DNA of 64,000 bases from Cohnella ginsengisoli (GCF_029525555.1 NZ_JAPDHZ010000008.1:558001-622000), one strand, 5' to 3'; counted from the stretch's first letter, positions 19,090-28,654 are shown. A program made the numbers and translations. The notes: generated by a model from the letters alone, not told the origin.

Positions 19090-19300
19090 TGCCCGAGCGG
19101 CAGCTTGCCACGGAGTTACACGGCATTACCGCACAACGCGGCTCCGAACGACCGTTGATCACGGAGTTATGCGGCACTGCCGCACAACTTCGCCTTTTGT
19201 GACGGTTTGCCATGGAGTTATGCGGTATCATCGCACAACGGCTCCCCGAGCGACGGATTACCTCGGCGTTATGCGATACTGTCGCACAACGGCGAACCGC
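19090..19300. repeat. Repeat family A, second cluster (four units, exactly 51-bp period)
   Basis: The GTTA reference point recurs at 19115, 19166, 19217 and 19268, exactly 51 bp apart. Each unit carries GTTATGCGG.., then CGCACAAC, an inverted-repeat core related to the first cluster. As with the array at 8.7-9.2 kb, the 51-bp period keeps a frame open, here as a 17-residue repeat (CHGVMRYHRTT type), but no start signal supports translation. Confidence 0.9.
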
Positions 19301-19320
19301 CGCCTCCAACCCACTCAACG

Positions 19321-19350
19321 AAAAAAAGCCCGTGCCCTCAGGCATGAGCT
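19321..19350 (-). terminator. Rho-independent terminator of the Bax-inhibitor gene
   Basis: On the minus strand AAGCTCATGCC, a TGAG loop, and GGCACGGGCTT form a stem followed by a T tract. It lies 34 bp beyond the stop at 19384. Confidence 0.7.
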
Positions 19351-19383
19351 TCCTGCTTGCTTTCCAACCCTGCGTCCGAGCTT

Positions 19384-20118
19384 CTAATCCCTGCTCCGAA
19401 TCTTCGCCAGCAGCCGGATGATCTCCAGATACAGCCACACCAGCGTCACCAGCAGACCGAACGCGCCATACCACTCCATGTACTTCGGCGCGCCTTGACG
19501 GGCGCCGTTCTCGATGAAGTCGAAGTCCAGCACGAGGTTCAGCGCCGCGATGATGACGATGAAGACGGAGATGCCGATGCCGAGCGGGGTGCTGTCGTGC
19601 AGGTACGGCACCGTCACGCCGAACATGCCGAGCACCCAGCTCAGCAGGTACACGATCGCGATGCCGGCCGTCGCCGCGAACACGCCGAGCTTGAAGTTCT
19701 CGGTCGCCTTGATCAGCCGCGTCTTGTAAGCAAGCAGCAGCGCGACGAAGATCCCCATCGTCAGCAGCGCGGCCTGGAGCGTGATGCCGTCGTAGTAAGA
19801 TTCGTAATTCGCCGATATCGCGCCAAGGAAGACACCCTCCGCCACCGCGTAGACCGGCGCGAGATACGGCGCCGTCTTCGGCGCGAAGCTGATGACGAGC
19901 GCCAGCACGAATCCGAGGATCGCTCCGCCGATCGCGAACGGAATGACGTTGCCGCCGTCGAAGTAGTTGTTCCAGGCGACGAAGGCGCCCGCCATCAGCA
20001 GGACGAGCATGATGAACGCCTTGTTCACCGTGCCGTCGATCGTCATCGTATCCCGGCCGTAAGCCTGGCCCTGCCTTTCGAATGACTTGTCGTTCAATGT
20101 TGGATTGCCGCTGCGCAT
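19384..20118 (-). CDS. Bax inhibitor-1/YccA family membrane protein
   Basis: 244 aa with a short soluble N-terminus (NPTLNDKSFERQGQAYG..TMTIDGTVNKA) characteristic of the bacterial YccA/BI-1 subgroup, and then seven hydrophobic helices between residues 33 and 235. The family forms membrane channels or pores, with calcium leak shown for some members; the role here is unknown. I chose the ATG at 20118 (GGGGGA upstream) over the adjacent TTG at 20121. It is convergent with the hybrid kinase, with the repeat clusters between them. Confidence 0.92.
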   Translation of the reverse strand: MRSGNPTLNDKSFERQGQAYGRDTMTIDGTVNKAFIMLVLLMAGAFVAWNNYFDGGNVIPFAIGGAILGFVLALVISFAPKTAPYLAPVYAVAEGVFLGAISANYESYYDGITLQAALLTMGIFVALLLAYKTRLIKATENFKLGVFAATAGIAIVYLLSWVLGMFGVTVPYLHDSTPLGIGISVFIVIIAALNLVLDFDFIENGARQGAPKYMEWYGAFGLLVTLVWLYLEIIRLLAKIRSRD

Positions 20119-20210
20119 CAAGTGCGATCCCCCCGCTTCGATTTGCGAAGATTATATCATGGCTCGCCCCATGCCTACCATTAAATTCCACGATTATTCC
20201 ACGTGGAACA

Positions 20211-21891
20211 TCAAGCGCTCGCGCCGCCGACCGCGGCCAGTCGCACCGCGTCCCTCCCGCCTTGCTTGGCGGCGTACAGCGCCAGATCCGCCTGCTTCAG
20301 CAGCCGCTTGAGCTGGGTCCCCGCATCCGCGCCGGCCCCTTCGACCGCATCAGCCTCCGCACGCGCACCTTCCGCAAGTCCCGCCGCCGACCGCGCATCG
20401 CCCCCCAGTCCCGCCGTCGCGGCGATGCCGAAGCTCGCCGTCATCCGCAGCTCGCCGCCCGGCACGTCCAGGGGCTGCGCCGCCAGCTCTCGCCGGATGC
20501 GGTGCGCCGCGGACTCCGCTCTCTCCGCGGTCAACCCGGGCAGCGCGATGACAAACTCTTCGCCGCCGTATCGGGCCAGCAGATCCTCCGTCCGCAGCGC
20601 ACGCCGGCAAAGATCCGCGATATGGAGCAGCGCCTGGTCGCCGACATCGTGCCCGTAGGTATCGTTAATGCGCTTGAAGTGGTCGATATCGAAAAGAATG
20701 ACGGCCAGCGGCTCGCCGGCGCTCGCGGCCTCGATCAGCATCGACGTGCCCAGGCTCATGAATCGCGCCCGGTTGTAGACGCCCGTCAAGCCGTCGTAGT
20801 AGGCCATCTGCCGGAGCTGCTCCTGCAGCTGCACCCGCTGCGTGATATCGATCAGGACGATGAGCTTGCCCGCCTCCAGACCTCCGCGGTTGCGCACGAC
20901 CGACGTACGTACCTGGTAATGGTACGACCGGTCCTCCACCCTCCACGGGATCTCCTGGATATCCGCACCGTCCGAAGCCTTGGCCAGCGCTTCGCTCCCC
21001 CCCATACCGGGACAGGAGCGCGGCATCCGTATGCAGCCGCCAGAGCCTGTCCAGCCGATGCCCGATGTCAGGCGCGACCAGCTCGGGGATGATCGCCGCG
21101 GCTGCCGCGTTGTAGTCCACCAGCCGGTCCTCCATGTCGAGCACGAGGACGCCGTCGCGCATGCTCTCGAACAGATTGTCCCGGGCGATCGGCACGACGT
21201 GGAATAGGCCTCGGGATGCGAGCGCCCACATATAAGCCGCGGAAGTCACCGTCATGATGACGGGAATCGGATCCACGCCGTCCGGCGTCACGCCGCCGAG
21301 GTAGAAGAAGTCTCCGACGAGGGGGAGGAGCAGTCCGATCAGCAGCGTGACGAGCTGGAAGCGGTAAGTCTTCTTGCGGCGCCACTGGACGAGCAGCAGC
21401 ACGACGCCGCCGATCATGCAGCCGAAGGTATAAGCGCCCGCGATGAGATACCAGGGCCCCGCGACCAGATCCGCCTTGGGGGTGAGCGTGTCCGGACGCA
21501 GCACGATATCCCGGTAATAAAGGTGATGCGCCTCGTTCGTCATGACGAGGATCAGAGTGATCGCGGGCACGATGAAGAGGCTGATACGCAGCGAGCGCTT
21601 CAAATACTTTTCCATGCCGAGGAAGTACATGATCAACAGCAGGTTGAGCGGCGGCAGGAACGGCATGCCCAAGTACTGGATCTTGATCCAGAGGACGATC
21701 TCCTCGAGGGACCCCGCGGCCAGCTCCAGCGCGGAACCGAACGTATAGATGGCCGACATCAGGCTGAAGGCGACGAACGTCTTCACCATGGATACTTTCG
21801 AACGGCCGGACAGCGCGTAAATGCCCATAAGCACGTTGATGACGCCGGCCGTGATGATTAGCGTTAATATGGCGGAATAGGGGGTTCCCAT
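20211..21891 (-). CDS. Membrane diguanylate cyclase with 7TM sensor and PAS domain (frameshifted)
   Basis: About 559 aa. Seven membrane helices (about residues 8-225) form the histidine-kinase-type N-terminal 7TM region. A PAS domain (DNLFESMRDGVLVLDMEDRL) follows, then a GGDEF domain with start DGLTGVYNRARF, metal-binding FDIDHFKRIND and intact active site ARYGGEEF. It should make c-di-GMP from two GTP. An RxxD inhibitory site five residues before GGEEF is not obvious. A run of seven C (20997-21003) breaks the frame inside the PAS region; one fewer base restores SRYGG-SEALAKAS. It is divergent from thrC. Confidence 0.9.
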
Positions 21892-22035
21892 AGATGATCG
21901 ACTCCGTTAGCTCTTTGTTGGCCCGCCCTTCCCGGATCCCTGGCGATGCGCATGGCCTGTCCATTTGATCGTATCATAAATACGTCGAATCTTGCGACGA
22001 GGTTCGATACATTGTGGGCATCGCCCCTCTTTTTT

Positions 22036-22043
22036 GATACAAT
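22036..22043 (+). promoter_or_regulatory. Likely -10 region of the thrC promoter
   Basis: TGATACAAT is an extended -10 (TGn then TACAAT), 34 bp before the thrC start. No good -35 is seen at 17-18 bp, which is tolerable with an extended -10. Confidence 0.45.
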
Positions 22044-22076
22044 AGACCAAACATTCACACGGATAAGGGGATCGAG

Positions 22077-23465
22077 ATGGAATATATCAGCACCCGGGGC
22101 CAGGTGGCTCCCCTTGGCTTTATCGACGCGATTCTGATGGGACTGGCGGACGACGGCGGCCTGCTCGTGCCTAAGGCTGTGCCTCAAGTGGACGCCGCGA
22201 CGCTGCAGGCTTGGGGCAAGCTCACCTACGCGGAGCTGGCGCTCGAGATCTTCACCCTATATATCGGAGACGAGATCCCGAAGGAAGAGCTGCAGCGGCT
22301 GGTCGAGGACAGCTATGGCACGTTCCGCGACGCCGACGTGACGCCGGTGCGGCGGATCAACAACGGGCTATACGTGCTCGAGCTGTTCCACGGACCGACC
22401 TTCGCCTTCAAGGATATCGCCCTGCAGTTCCTCGGCAATCTGTACGCGTACGTGTCGAAGCAGACGAATTCGATCATCCACATCCTCGGCGCGACCTCGG
22501 GCGACACGGGCGCATCGGCGATCGAAGGCGTGCGCGGCAAAGAAGGCATCCGCATCTGCATCCTTCATCCGTCTGGCAAGGTGAGCAAGGTGCAGGAGCT
22601 GCAGATGACGACCGTGGACGACGCCAACGTGCTGAACCTGGCCGTGGACGGCACGTTCGACGACTGCCAGCGCATCATCAAGGAGCTGTTCGCCGACGTC
22701 GCGTTCAAGCACAAGTATCATCTGCGCGCCATCAACTCGATCAATATCGCGCGCATCCTGGCGCAGACCGTCTATTATTTCTACGCGTACCTCCAGCTCG
22801 CGCAGCAGGGGCAGTCGGAGCGGATGAACTTCAGCGTGCCGACGGGCAATTTCGGCGATATCTTCGCGGGCTATCTGGCCAAGCGCATGGGTCTGCCGAT
22901 CGGCAAGCTCATCCTCGCGACCAACGAGAACAACATCCTCGAGCGCTTCGTGAACGAGGGCGTATACGCGCCCGGCGAGTTCCGCGGGACGCATAGTCCG
23001 TCGATGGACATTCAGGTGGCGAGCAACTTCGAGCGTTATCTGTACTACCTGTACGGGGAGGACTCCGTCGAAGTCTCCCGCCTCATGGGTCAGTTCACGA
23101 CCGAAGGCAGCATCGTCATCCCGTCCGACCGGATCGGCCAAGTGCAAGCCGACTTCGCCGCTTACGGCGTCAAGAACGACGAGTGCCTCGATACGATCGG
23201 CGATTACTTCGCCAAGTACGATTATCTCCTCGATCCGCATACGGCCTGCGGCGTCGCGGCGAGCGATCGCCTGACCGAAGAAGGCGAGGTGACCGTCGCG
23301 CTCTCGACGGCCCACCCGGCCAAGTTCGACGAGTCGATCCGCCTGCGCGGCATCGAGCAGACGTATCCGGAGCAGATCGGCGCGCTTTTCGGCAAGGCGC
23401 AGCACCAGAAGCAGATCGGCGGCTCGAACGCAGAGATCAAGGCGGAGCTCGAACGGTTTTTCTAA
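22077..23465 (+). CDS. thrC: Threonine synthase
   Basis: 462 aa. It converts O-phosphohomoserine to threonine with PLP. The N-terminal domain (YISTRGQVAPLGFIDAILMG, GLADDGGLLVP) and the PLP-binding Lys in HGPTFAFKDIALQF (Lys112) are clear, as is the phosphate-contacting ATSGDTGASAIEG. At this length it belongs to the long class of threonine synthases, not the 350-residue B. subtilis type. No hom or thrB is adjacent, so it is not in the usual threonine operon. AAGGGG precedes the ATG. Confidence 0.95.
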   Translation: MEYISTRGQVAPLGFIDAILMGLADDGGLLVPKAVPQVDAATLQAWGKLTYAELALEIFTLYIGDEIPKEELQRLVEDSYGTFRDADVTPVRRINNGLYVLELFHGPTFAFKDIALQFLGNLYAYVSKQTNSIIHILGATSGDTGASAIEGVRGKEGIRICILHPSGKVSKVQELQMTTVDDANVLNLAVDGTFDDCQRIIKELFADVAFKHKYHLRAINSINIARILAQTVYYFYAYLQLAQQGQSERMNFSVPTGNFGDIFAGYLAKRMGLPIGKLILATNENNILERFVNEGVYAPGEFRGTHSPSMDIQVASNFERYLYYLYGEDSVEVSRLMGQFTTEGSIVIPSDRIGQVQADFAAYGVKNDECLDTIGDYFAKYDYLLDPHTACGVAASDRLTEEGEVTVALSTAHPAKFDESIRLRGIEQTYPEQIGALFGKAQHQKQIGGSNAEIKAELERFF

Positions 23466-23504
23466 GAGCGGTATCCGAATCTCGATCTGAAATATACGGT
23501 AAAT

Positions 23505-23547
23505 GGACCCTTCACGCGCTTCTGCGAAGCCGCGGGGTCCGTTTTTT
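23505..23547 (+). terminator. Rho-independent terminator after thrC
   Basis: GGACCC (23505-23510) pairs with GGGTCC (23535-23540), with further pairing inside, followed by GTTTTTTATT. It is 40 bp after the thrC stop. Confidence 0.85.
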
Positions 23548-23561
23548 ATTCTCAGGAAGCG

Positions 23562-23604
23562 TTCAGCGAGGGTTCACGGGAGATTCAGACAAGCGGGCTA
23601 TGAT
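23562..23604 (+). promoter_or_regulatory. Promoter with three 11-bp direct repeats
   Basis: TTCAGC (23562), TTCACG (23573) and TTCAGA (23584) are spaced by exactly 11 bp, and a -10 TATGAT lies at 23599-23604. There is no good -35. Six-base half-sites with 5-bp gaps are the layout of PhoP/OmpR-type boxes (TTCACA-like), so the downstream gene is probably under a response regulator. Confidence 0.55.
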
Positions 23605-23647
23605 GTTTATGAGAACCACAACAACATCAATCTTAGGAGGATCTACC

Positions 23648-24565
23648 ATGATGAATCCGAAGAAGCATAAGAAGCTCGCCGTCACCTCCCTTGCCCTCGC
23701 CGTCGCCGTATTCGGCAGCGCCGTCTCCGTAGGCAGCGCGTTTGCCGCCACGACGAAGACGACCGCCGCGACCGCGCAGACCCAATCGGCGACCCCGACC
23801 GCCGCGGCTACGCAGGCCAAAGGCGACGGACAGCACAGAGGCGGCGGCTTCCGAGCCGGCTGGAACAGCGCCGAGTTGGCCGCGCTGCTGAACCTGACGG
23901 AGGACGAGCTCAAGACGCAGCTTGCGGCCGGCAAGACGCTGTCCGATATCGCCGCAGCGCAGGGCGTCGACGCGCAGAAGGTGCAGGACCTGATCCTGTC
24001 GGCGATGACCGCGCAGCTGGACAGCCGTCTGGCGGACGGCAAGATCACGCAGGCGCAGTATGACGAGCAGAAGGCGACGCTCGCCGACCGGGCAGCGGAT
24101 GCGCTGACCGACGCCTTCTCCGGCAAGGGCGGCGGCAAAGGCGGACATGGCGGATTTGGCGGCGGCGGACGCGGCGGCTTCGGCGGGCTCGACCTGAAGG
24201 ACAACGCCGATATCGCCGCTCTGCTCGGGCTGACAGCGGACGAGCTGTCCGCGCAGCTTGAGACCGGCAAGTCGCTCTCGGATCTGGCCGGGGAAAAAGG
24301 CGTCGCCGTAGACACGGTCGCGGCAAAGGTCGTCACGCTGCTCACGGCCGCGCTCGACCAGCGTCTCGCGGACGGCAAGATCACGCAGACGGCGTATGAC
24401 GCCCAGAAGGCCAAGCTCGCCGACCGGGCGGCCCAGATCGTGAGCCGCGCCTTCACCGGCCGCGACGGCGCCCACGGCAAGGGCGGCAAGGCTCGGTGGG
24501 ACGCCGACGCTTCGGGCGCCGCCTCCGGCACCTCGGCCTCCACGCCGGCTGCGACCGAAGGCTAA
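23648..24565 (+). CDS. Secreted protein with two homologous domains
   Basis: 305 aa. Residues 1-33 are a signal peptide ending AFAA. Two copies of a roughly 80-residue module follow: LNLTEDELKTQLAAGKTLSD..LADGKITQAQYDEQKATLADRA and LGLTADELSAQLETGKSLSD..LADGKITQTAYDAQKAKLADRA. A Gly-rich hinge (GGGKGGHGGFGGGG) separates them. The modules are helical and DUF2680-like; no catalytic residues are seen. AGGAGG stands 7 bp before the ATG, so expression is probably high. The function is unknown; an extracellular or wall-binding role is a guess from the signal peptide. Confidence 0.85.
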   Translation: MMNPKKHKKLAVTSLALAVAVFGSAVSVGSAFAATTKTTAATAQTQSATPTAAATQAKGDGQHRGGGFRAGWNSAELAALLNLTEDELKTQLAAGKTLSDIAAAQGVDAQKVQDLILSAMTAQLDSRLADGKITQAQYDEQKATLADRAADALTDAFSGKGGGKGGHGGFGGGGRGGFGGLDLKDNADIAALLGLTADELSAQLETGKSLSDLAGEKGVAVDTVAAKVVTLLTAALDQRLADGKITQTAYDAQKAKLADRAAQIVSRAFTGRDGAHGKGGKARWDADASGAASGTSASTPAATEG

Positions 24566-24643
24566 CGAACCTCAAGCCAGCGTCGGCGTCCCTGCCGTTT
24601 TAATGGACGAGAATTGCTCCTACTATCCCCCTTTCACGTAGAG

Positions 24644-24690
24644 AAAGCCGCCCTGTCCGACGTTGCGTCGGAAGGGCGGCTTGGCTTTTG
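24644..24690. terminator. Bidirectional terminator between the secreted protein and the ger operon
   Basis: AAAGCCGCCCT and AGGGCGGCTTGGCTTT form a strong stem, extended by GTCCGAC/GTCGGA inside. T-rich ends occur on both strands, serving the convergent genes. Confidence 0.85.
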
Positions 24691-24701
24691 CGCGCCGACA
24701 C

Positions 24702-25821
24702 TCATTTAACGGAGCCTTCGTCGGCAAAAGCGACGCTGACGCGGACCTTCACGTCCGACTGCCCGAACGCCTCTCCCCAGTTGTCCTTGACCTGCTTGAA
24801 AGGCTTGTAATGATACGCCCGCGCGTAAATGCCGAACCCGACAGGGTCGATCTTTTTCCGCTGCAGCTTGGTTATCAATGCCTCGAACTTGTCGCGCAGT
24901 TCCTTCGCGCAAGCGAGCTCGGCTTCCCGATGATGGTCGTCGAGATCCAGCGATGACAGCTTCTCCACCACGCTAGCCGAAAAGTGCACGTGCACGGAGA
25001 ACTTGAACCGGCCTCCCGAATACGCGGAATCAATCTTCACTTTAACCCGCTCCGTCGCGAGGCTGACCCAATCCGCTTCTGCCGCGGATCCCGCCAGACT
25101 GGACGGAAGGCGCAGGACGAAGCCGACGGACTGGCCCGCATTTTTTTGCAAGATCCGCATCAGCGTGGTCTCCGGCATGCTCAGCATGTCGACATACCGG
25201 CCCTTATGATCGAGCAGGGACGTCCCGTCGATCATGGCGTCCTGCTTGATCGACATCTCGGTAAGAAAGGGCGTCTGGCCCTCCTCGTTCATCTGTCTGT
25301 GCAGCTCCTGCAGCGTCGTAGCCACCGACTCCGATCTATCGGAAGCCGACCTGATCATGCCCATCAGCATGAGGGGAAGGATCGGCTGATTCGGCGAATG
25401 GTAGTAGAACAGCTGATCGAGCGTACCGTCGAATACGACCACCCTCGGCGTGATCGGATTTCTTCCGTCCCTGAAATAAATGTCCATGTAACGGAACCAG
25501 TCGGGGGGTCTCCTGCACGAAGCGTTTCGACAAGGCAATGACTTTGATCTTCCTGCCGTTAAAGGAGCCCACCGTAAAAGCATCCAGTTTGCCCCGTCCC
25601 TGGCGCTGCGTATTCGCGACAACCTTGAGCTCCTGACTCTTCTTCTCGGCCTTGCTGAACACCGGGATCGACGTGTAGCTCATCGTTCGATGGTCCTCCG
25701 TGATGTCGACGCCTGCGACGAGCGACAGCGAAGCGTCCTCCAAGTCGACGCGGTCATAGCAGCCCGTCAGCGGGCCGAGCGACAGCAGAGTTAAGCCCAG
25801 CGTGCGCACGATCCGTTTCAA
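24702..25821 (-). CDS. Spore germination lipoprotein, GerC type (frameshifted)
   Basis: About 372 aa. A lipoprotein signal (LLSLGPLTGCYDR) precedes a Ger(x)C body: LVAGVDITEDHRTMSYTSIP, then WFRYMDIYFRDGRN and the C-terminal FGIYARAYHYKPFKQVKDNW. It forms the C subunit of a nutrient germinant receptor in the spore inner membrane. A run of six G (25503-25508) breaks the frame; one fewer base restores VQETPDWFRY. The TTG start at 25821 overlaps the gerB stop (TTGA). It is the last gene of the operon. Confidence 0.92.
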
Positions 25822-26921
25822 GGCAGCCCCCGCCGTCCGCGAATCGCGTCGTATAGCAGCAGATAGCCCATGAGCAGCACGGGAGCCGCATATTCGATAG
25901 CCATGCCGAATTTGGTGAGCCAATCTCCCATCTCATACGTGACGTTGAAGCTTGGAACGTAAAAGTAGGAGAACACGGCCGTTCCCCCCAACAGGATTCT
26001 CAAAAAAAACCGGTGATCCGCCCGCCCGGCCAGCCAGCTCATGCAAAAAGAGGAGAGCAGGTAGATTGGAATCCAGGACATGGAGAAAATAAACAGATAG
26101 AGCACGATAAACAAGCCCTCCACCTGTTCGAGAAAAGGGAGCTCGACGGCTTTCAGCATATAAATCGACAGCTGATTGATCTTCGGAAGCTCGCCCGGAC
26201 TGAAAAAGGCGAAGCTCAGCAGCGTGATGAACAGGTAGGCGGACAACGTGATGAGCTGCGCGCAGCATACGCCGAGCGCCGCCTTTTCTTTGTTTTTCAG
26301 AAAAGGGTAGAGAAAGGCGGTCGAACCGAAGCCGAGAAAGTAGAAAAACGTGCTCGGCACGGCGGTCAGGACCGGCCGCCATCCTTCCGGCAGCACGGGC
26401 AGCAAATAAAGCCAATGCGTATGTCCCCACACGACGGCGAACACGAACGGGATCCACAGCGACAGCCCCATCGACACCTCTGCATATCTTCCGACGATGC
26501 GTATGCCGCCCCGCGCCACGACGTAAGCGGGGATAAGAAGCATGATCAGCGTCAAATAGGCTGGCGTTTCCTGCAAGATGCGGGCTTTGATGACGCGCGT
26601 CGAATAGACGATGCCGCCATAGGCGAAGTAGAGAAAGTACGCGGAAAAGACGATCGCCGCCGCTCGGCCGGCCCACTTGCCCGCATACTTGGAGAGCAGC
26701 TCGAGAATCGTCCCGTCGGGCATCTTCTTCATGACCTGCACGATGACCAGGTTCGCTGCCGTCGTCGTCAACGAACCGAGAATCAAGGTGATCCACCCGC
26801 TGTTCCCCGCGCCCTTGTACAGGACTTGGGGAATCTCAATGAACCCGTAGCTGATGGCAATGCCGCTTATGATAAAAATAAACTGCATCGTCGTAATCTC
26901 GTTGAAGGCGTACTTCTTCAT
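25818..26921 (-). CDS. Spore germination permease, GerB type
   Basis: 367 aa with ten hydrophobic helices, an APC-type fold (MQFIFIISGIAISYGFIEIPQVL; GKWAGRAAAIVFSAYFLYF). GerB subunits bind the germinant and are the likely specificity component of the receptor. GGAG lies 7 bp before the second of two ATG codons (26921), which overlaps the gerA stop. The order A-B-C on one strand is the classical operon. The germinant cannot be predicted. Confidence 0.94.
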   Translation of the reverse strand: MKKYAFNEITTMQFIFIISGIAISYGFIEIPQVLYKGAGNSGWITLILGSLTTTAANLVIVQVMKKMPDGTILELLSKYAGKWAGRAAAIVFSAYFLYFAYGGIVYSTRVIKARILQETPAYLTLIMLLIPAYVVARGGIRIVGRYAEVSMGLSLWIPFVFAVVWGHTHWLYLLPVLPEGWRPVLTAVPSTFFYFLGFGSTAFLYPFLKNKEKAALGVCCAQLITLSAYLFITLLSFAFFSPGELPKINQLSIYMLKAVELPFLEQVEGLFIVLYLFIFSMSWIPIYLLSSFCMSWLAGRADHRFFLRILLGGTAVFSYFYVPSFNVTYEMGDWLTKFGMAIEYAAPVLLMGYLLLYDAIRGRRGLP

Positions 26922-28462
26922 CATCCGTCTCCTTTGGGCCGATTGTCTCCTTGCCTGCGGGTCTGCGTAGGATGAGCGCCCACCGGGCGGCGCGTCAGTT
27001 TCCAGAGCGGGCTGCGCACGACGGTATCCCGCCAATCGGAAAACCGCATCGGCGAAAACGGCGTACTGAACGGCGTGCCGAGCGTCTCAAGGGAAATCAT
27101 GTGGCCGACGAGAATCATCAAGCCGACGAGCAGCCCGAATATGCCGAACATGGAGGCGGCCGCCATGAGCGAAAAGCGGATGATCCGAACGGCGGCCACC
27201 ATGTCCAGGTTAGGCAGAATGAACGAGGAAATGGCGGTGAATGCGACGACGACGACCATGATATTGCTGATCAGGCCGGCCTGTACGATCGCCTGCCCGA
27301 TGACGATGCCGCCGACGATGCCGACGGTCTGGCCGATCGGCGACGGCAACCGGACGCCCGCTTCGCGGATCATCTCGAGCGTCAGCTCCATGAAGGCGGC
27401 TTCGATGAACGGGGCGAACGGCACGGTTCCCCGGTACGTGCCGATCGTGATCAGGAGCTTGATCGGAACGAGTTCGAAGTTAAACGAAGTGACCGCGATG
27501 TAGAAGCCGGGCAGGGAGATCGATATAAAAAACGCAAGGAAGCGGAGCATGCGGATAAAGGTCGCGATCGACCAGCGCGTGCTGTAATCGTCGATATTCT
27601 GAAAGAAAGAGACGAAGGACGCCGGACCGATCAGCACGGTCGGGGAACGGTCGACAAGCACGGCGAAGCGTCCCTGCGCGATCTGCGAGACGGCCGCATC
27701 GGGTCGCTCGGTAATCAGCAGTTGGGGAAAAGGCGAGTACGGATTGTCCTCGATCAGCTCGGCCAGCTCGCCGGTGTTGATGATGACATCGACGTCGAGC
27801 CTCCCGATCCGATCTTCGAGTTCCCGCAGGATATCCGGATTGGCGACATCCTCCAGGTAAGCGATCGACACTTGCGTATTTCCCCTGCGCCCGACGGTGA
27901 AGTTTTTAAATTTCAACTCCCGGTTCGGCAGGTAGCGCCGGATCATCGCGATATTCTGTTCGATCGTCTCGACGAAGCCCATCTGCGCGCCCCGCAGCGA
28001 CGTCTCCATTTTCGGATCGGTCGGATTCCGCTGTGGCCAGCCGCCCGTCCGCATGACGATCGCCTCGTCCGAGCCCTCGACCAACAGCACGCTGCTTCCC
28101 TTCAACACGGCGACGGTCAGATCGTTCCAGCCGTAGACCCGAACCATGCGCCCGATCTCGATCGGCATTTCACCGTTCGTTCCCGTCTGCATCAGAAGCG
28201 GCTTTATGATACTGGTATTAATCTCGGTTTTGTCGGTCAAACCGTCGATATAGACCAATGCGGCATCTTGGCCCGTTGCCCGGATGTTGAGCCGCCGCAC
28301 GTTCAAATCCAGCGTGTTCGGGAAAAGCTCGCTCAGCTTGTCCAGATTCGAGCGCAGATCGGTCGCGAACGGCTCGTCCGGCAGCGCTTGGCCCCTGGGG
28401 CTTCCGGTTGGCCGTTGGGAATTTCGCTTGTGTTTGCCGCCGAATAGAGACAGAATTCCCAA
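26921..28462 (-). CDS. Spore germination protein, GerA type
   Basis: About 513 aa. A large cytoplasmic N-domain (residues 1-310, with KFKNFTVGRRGNTQVSIAYL and IAQGRFAVLVDRSPTVLIGP) is followed by five membrane helices (GFYIAVTSFNFELVPIKLL; PSPIGQTVGIVGGIVIGQAI). It is the channel-like A subunit of a germinant receptor. I chose the TTG at 28462 because the reading upstream is not protein-like and a very G-rich ribosome site (nine G) lies just before it. The C-terminus (VGAHPTQTRRQGDNRPKG) is Arg/Pro-rich. Confidence 0.92.
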   Translation of the reverse strand: MGILSLFGGKHKRNSQRPTGSPRGQALPDEPFATDLRSNLDKLSELFPNTLDLNVRRLNIRATGQDAALVYIDGLTDKTEINTSIIKPLLMQTGTNGEMPIEIGRMVRVYGWNDLTVAVLKGSSVLLVEGSDEAIVMRTGGWPQRNPTDPKMETSLRGAQMGFVETIEQNIAMIRRYLPNRELKFKNFTVGRRGNTQVSIAYLEDVANPDILRELEDRIGRLDVDVIINTGELAELIEDNPYSPFPQLLITERPDAAVSQIAQGRFAVLVDRSPTVLIGPASFVSFFQNIDDYSTRWSIATFIRMLRFLAFFISISLPGFYIAVTSFNFELVPIKLLITIGTYRGTVPFAPFIEAAFMELTLEMIREAGVRLPSPIGQTVGIVGGIVIGQAIVQAGLISNIMVVVVAFTAISSFILPNLDMVAAVRIIRFSLMAAASMFGIFGLLVGLMILVGHMISLETLGTPFSTPFSPMRFSDWRDTVVRSPLWKLTRRPVGAHPTQTRRQGDNRPKGDG

Positions 28463-28615
28463 CGCGCTCCCCCCCCCTCGCCCAAGATTCGATTCGCCGC
28501 CGCGCTCTCGTCCGCGGTCTTCTAACAGGATAGGATATCCAGAAACAAGGAAAGTAGTCGGCGGAGCATAGCCTCGAACACTCGGGGAAGATGCGAATCC
28601 GCGAAAAAGACAAGC

Positions 28616-28654
28616 GAAAAAACCGCCGGAGGCGCAGGACGCGCACACCGGCGG
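28616..28654 (-). terminator. Terminator of the GyrI-like gene
   Basis: On the minus strand CCGCCGG and CCGGCGG form a stem followed by TTTTTT. It lies between the stop at 28711 and the gerA start region. Confidence 0.75.

Noticed and set aside
18932..19387. A repeat protein encoded across families A and B
   Set aside because: The frame crosses two unrelated repeat families and a spacer, and begins without a ribosome site; it is a by-product of the 51-bp period.
22020..22076. T-box or other riboswitch before thrC
   Set aside because: The leader is too short (about 30 bases after the likely -10) to hold one, and no T-box sequence is present.
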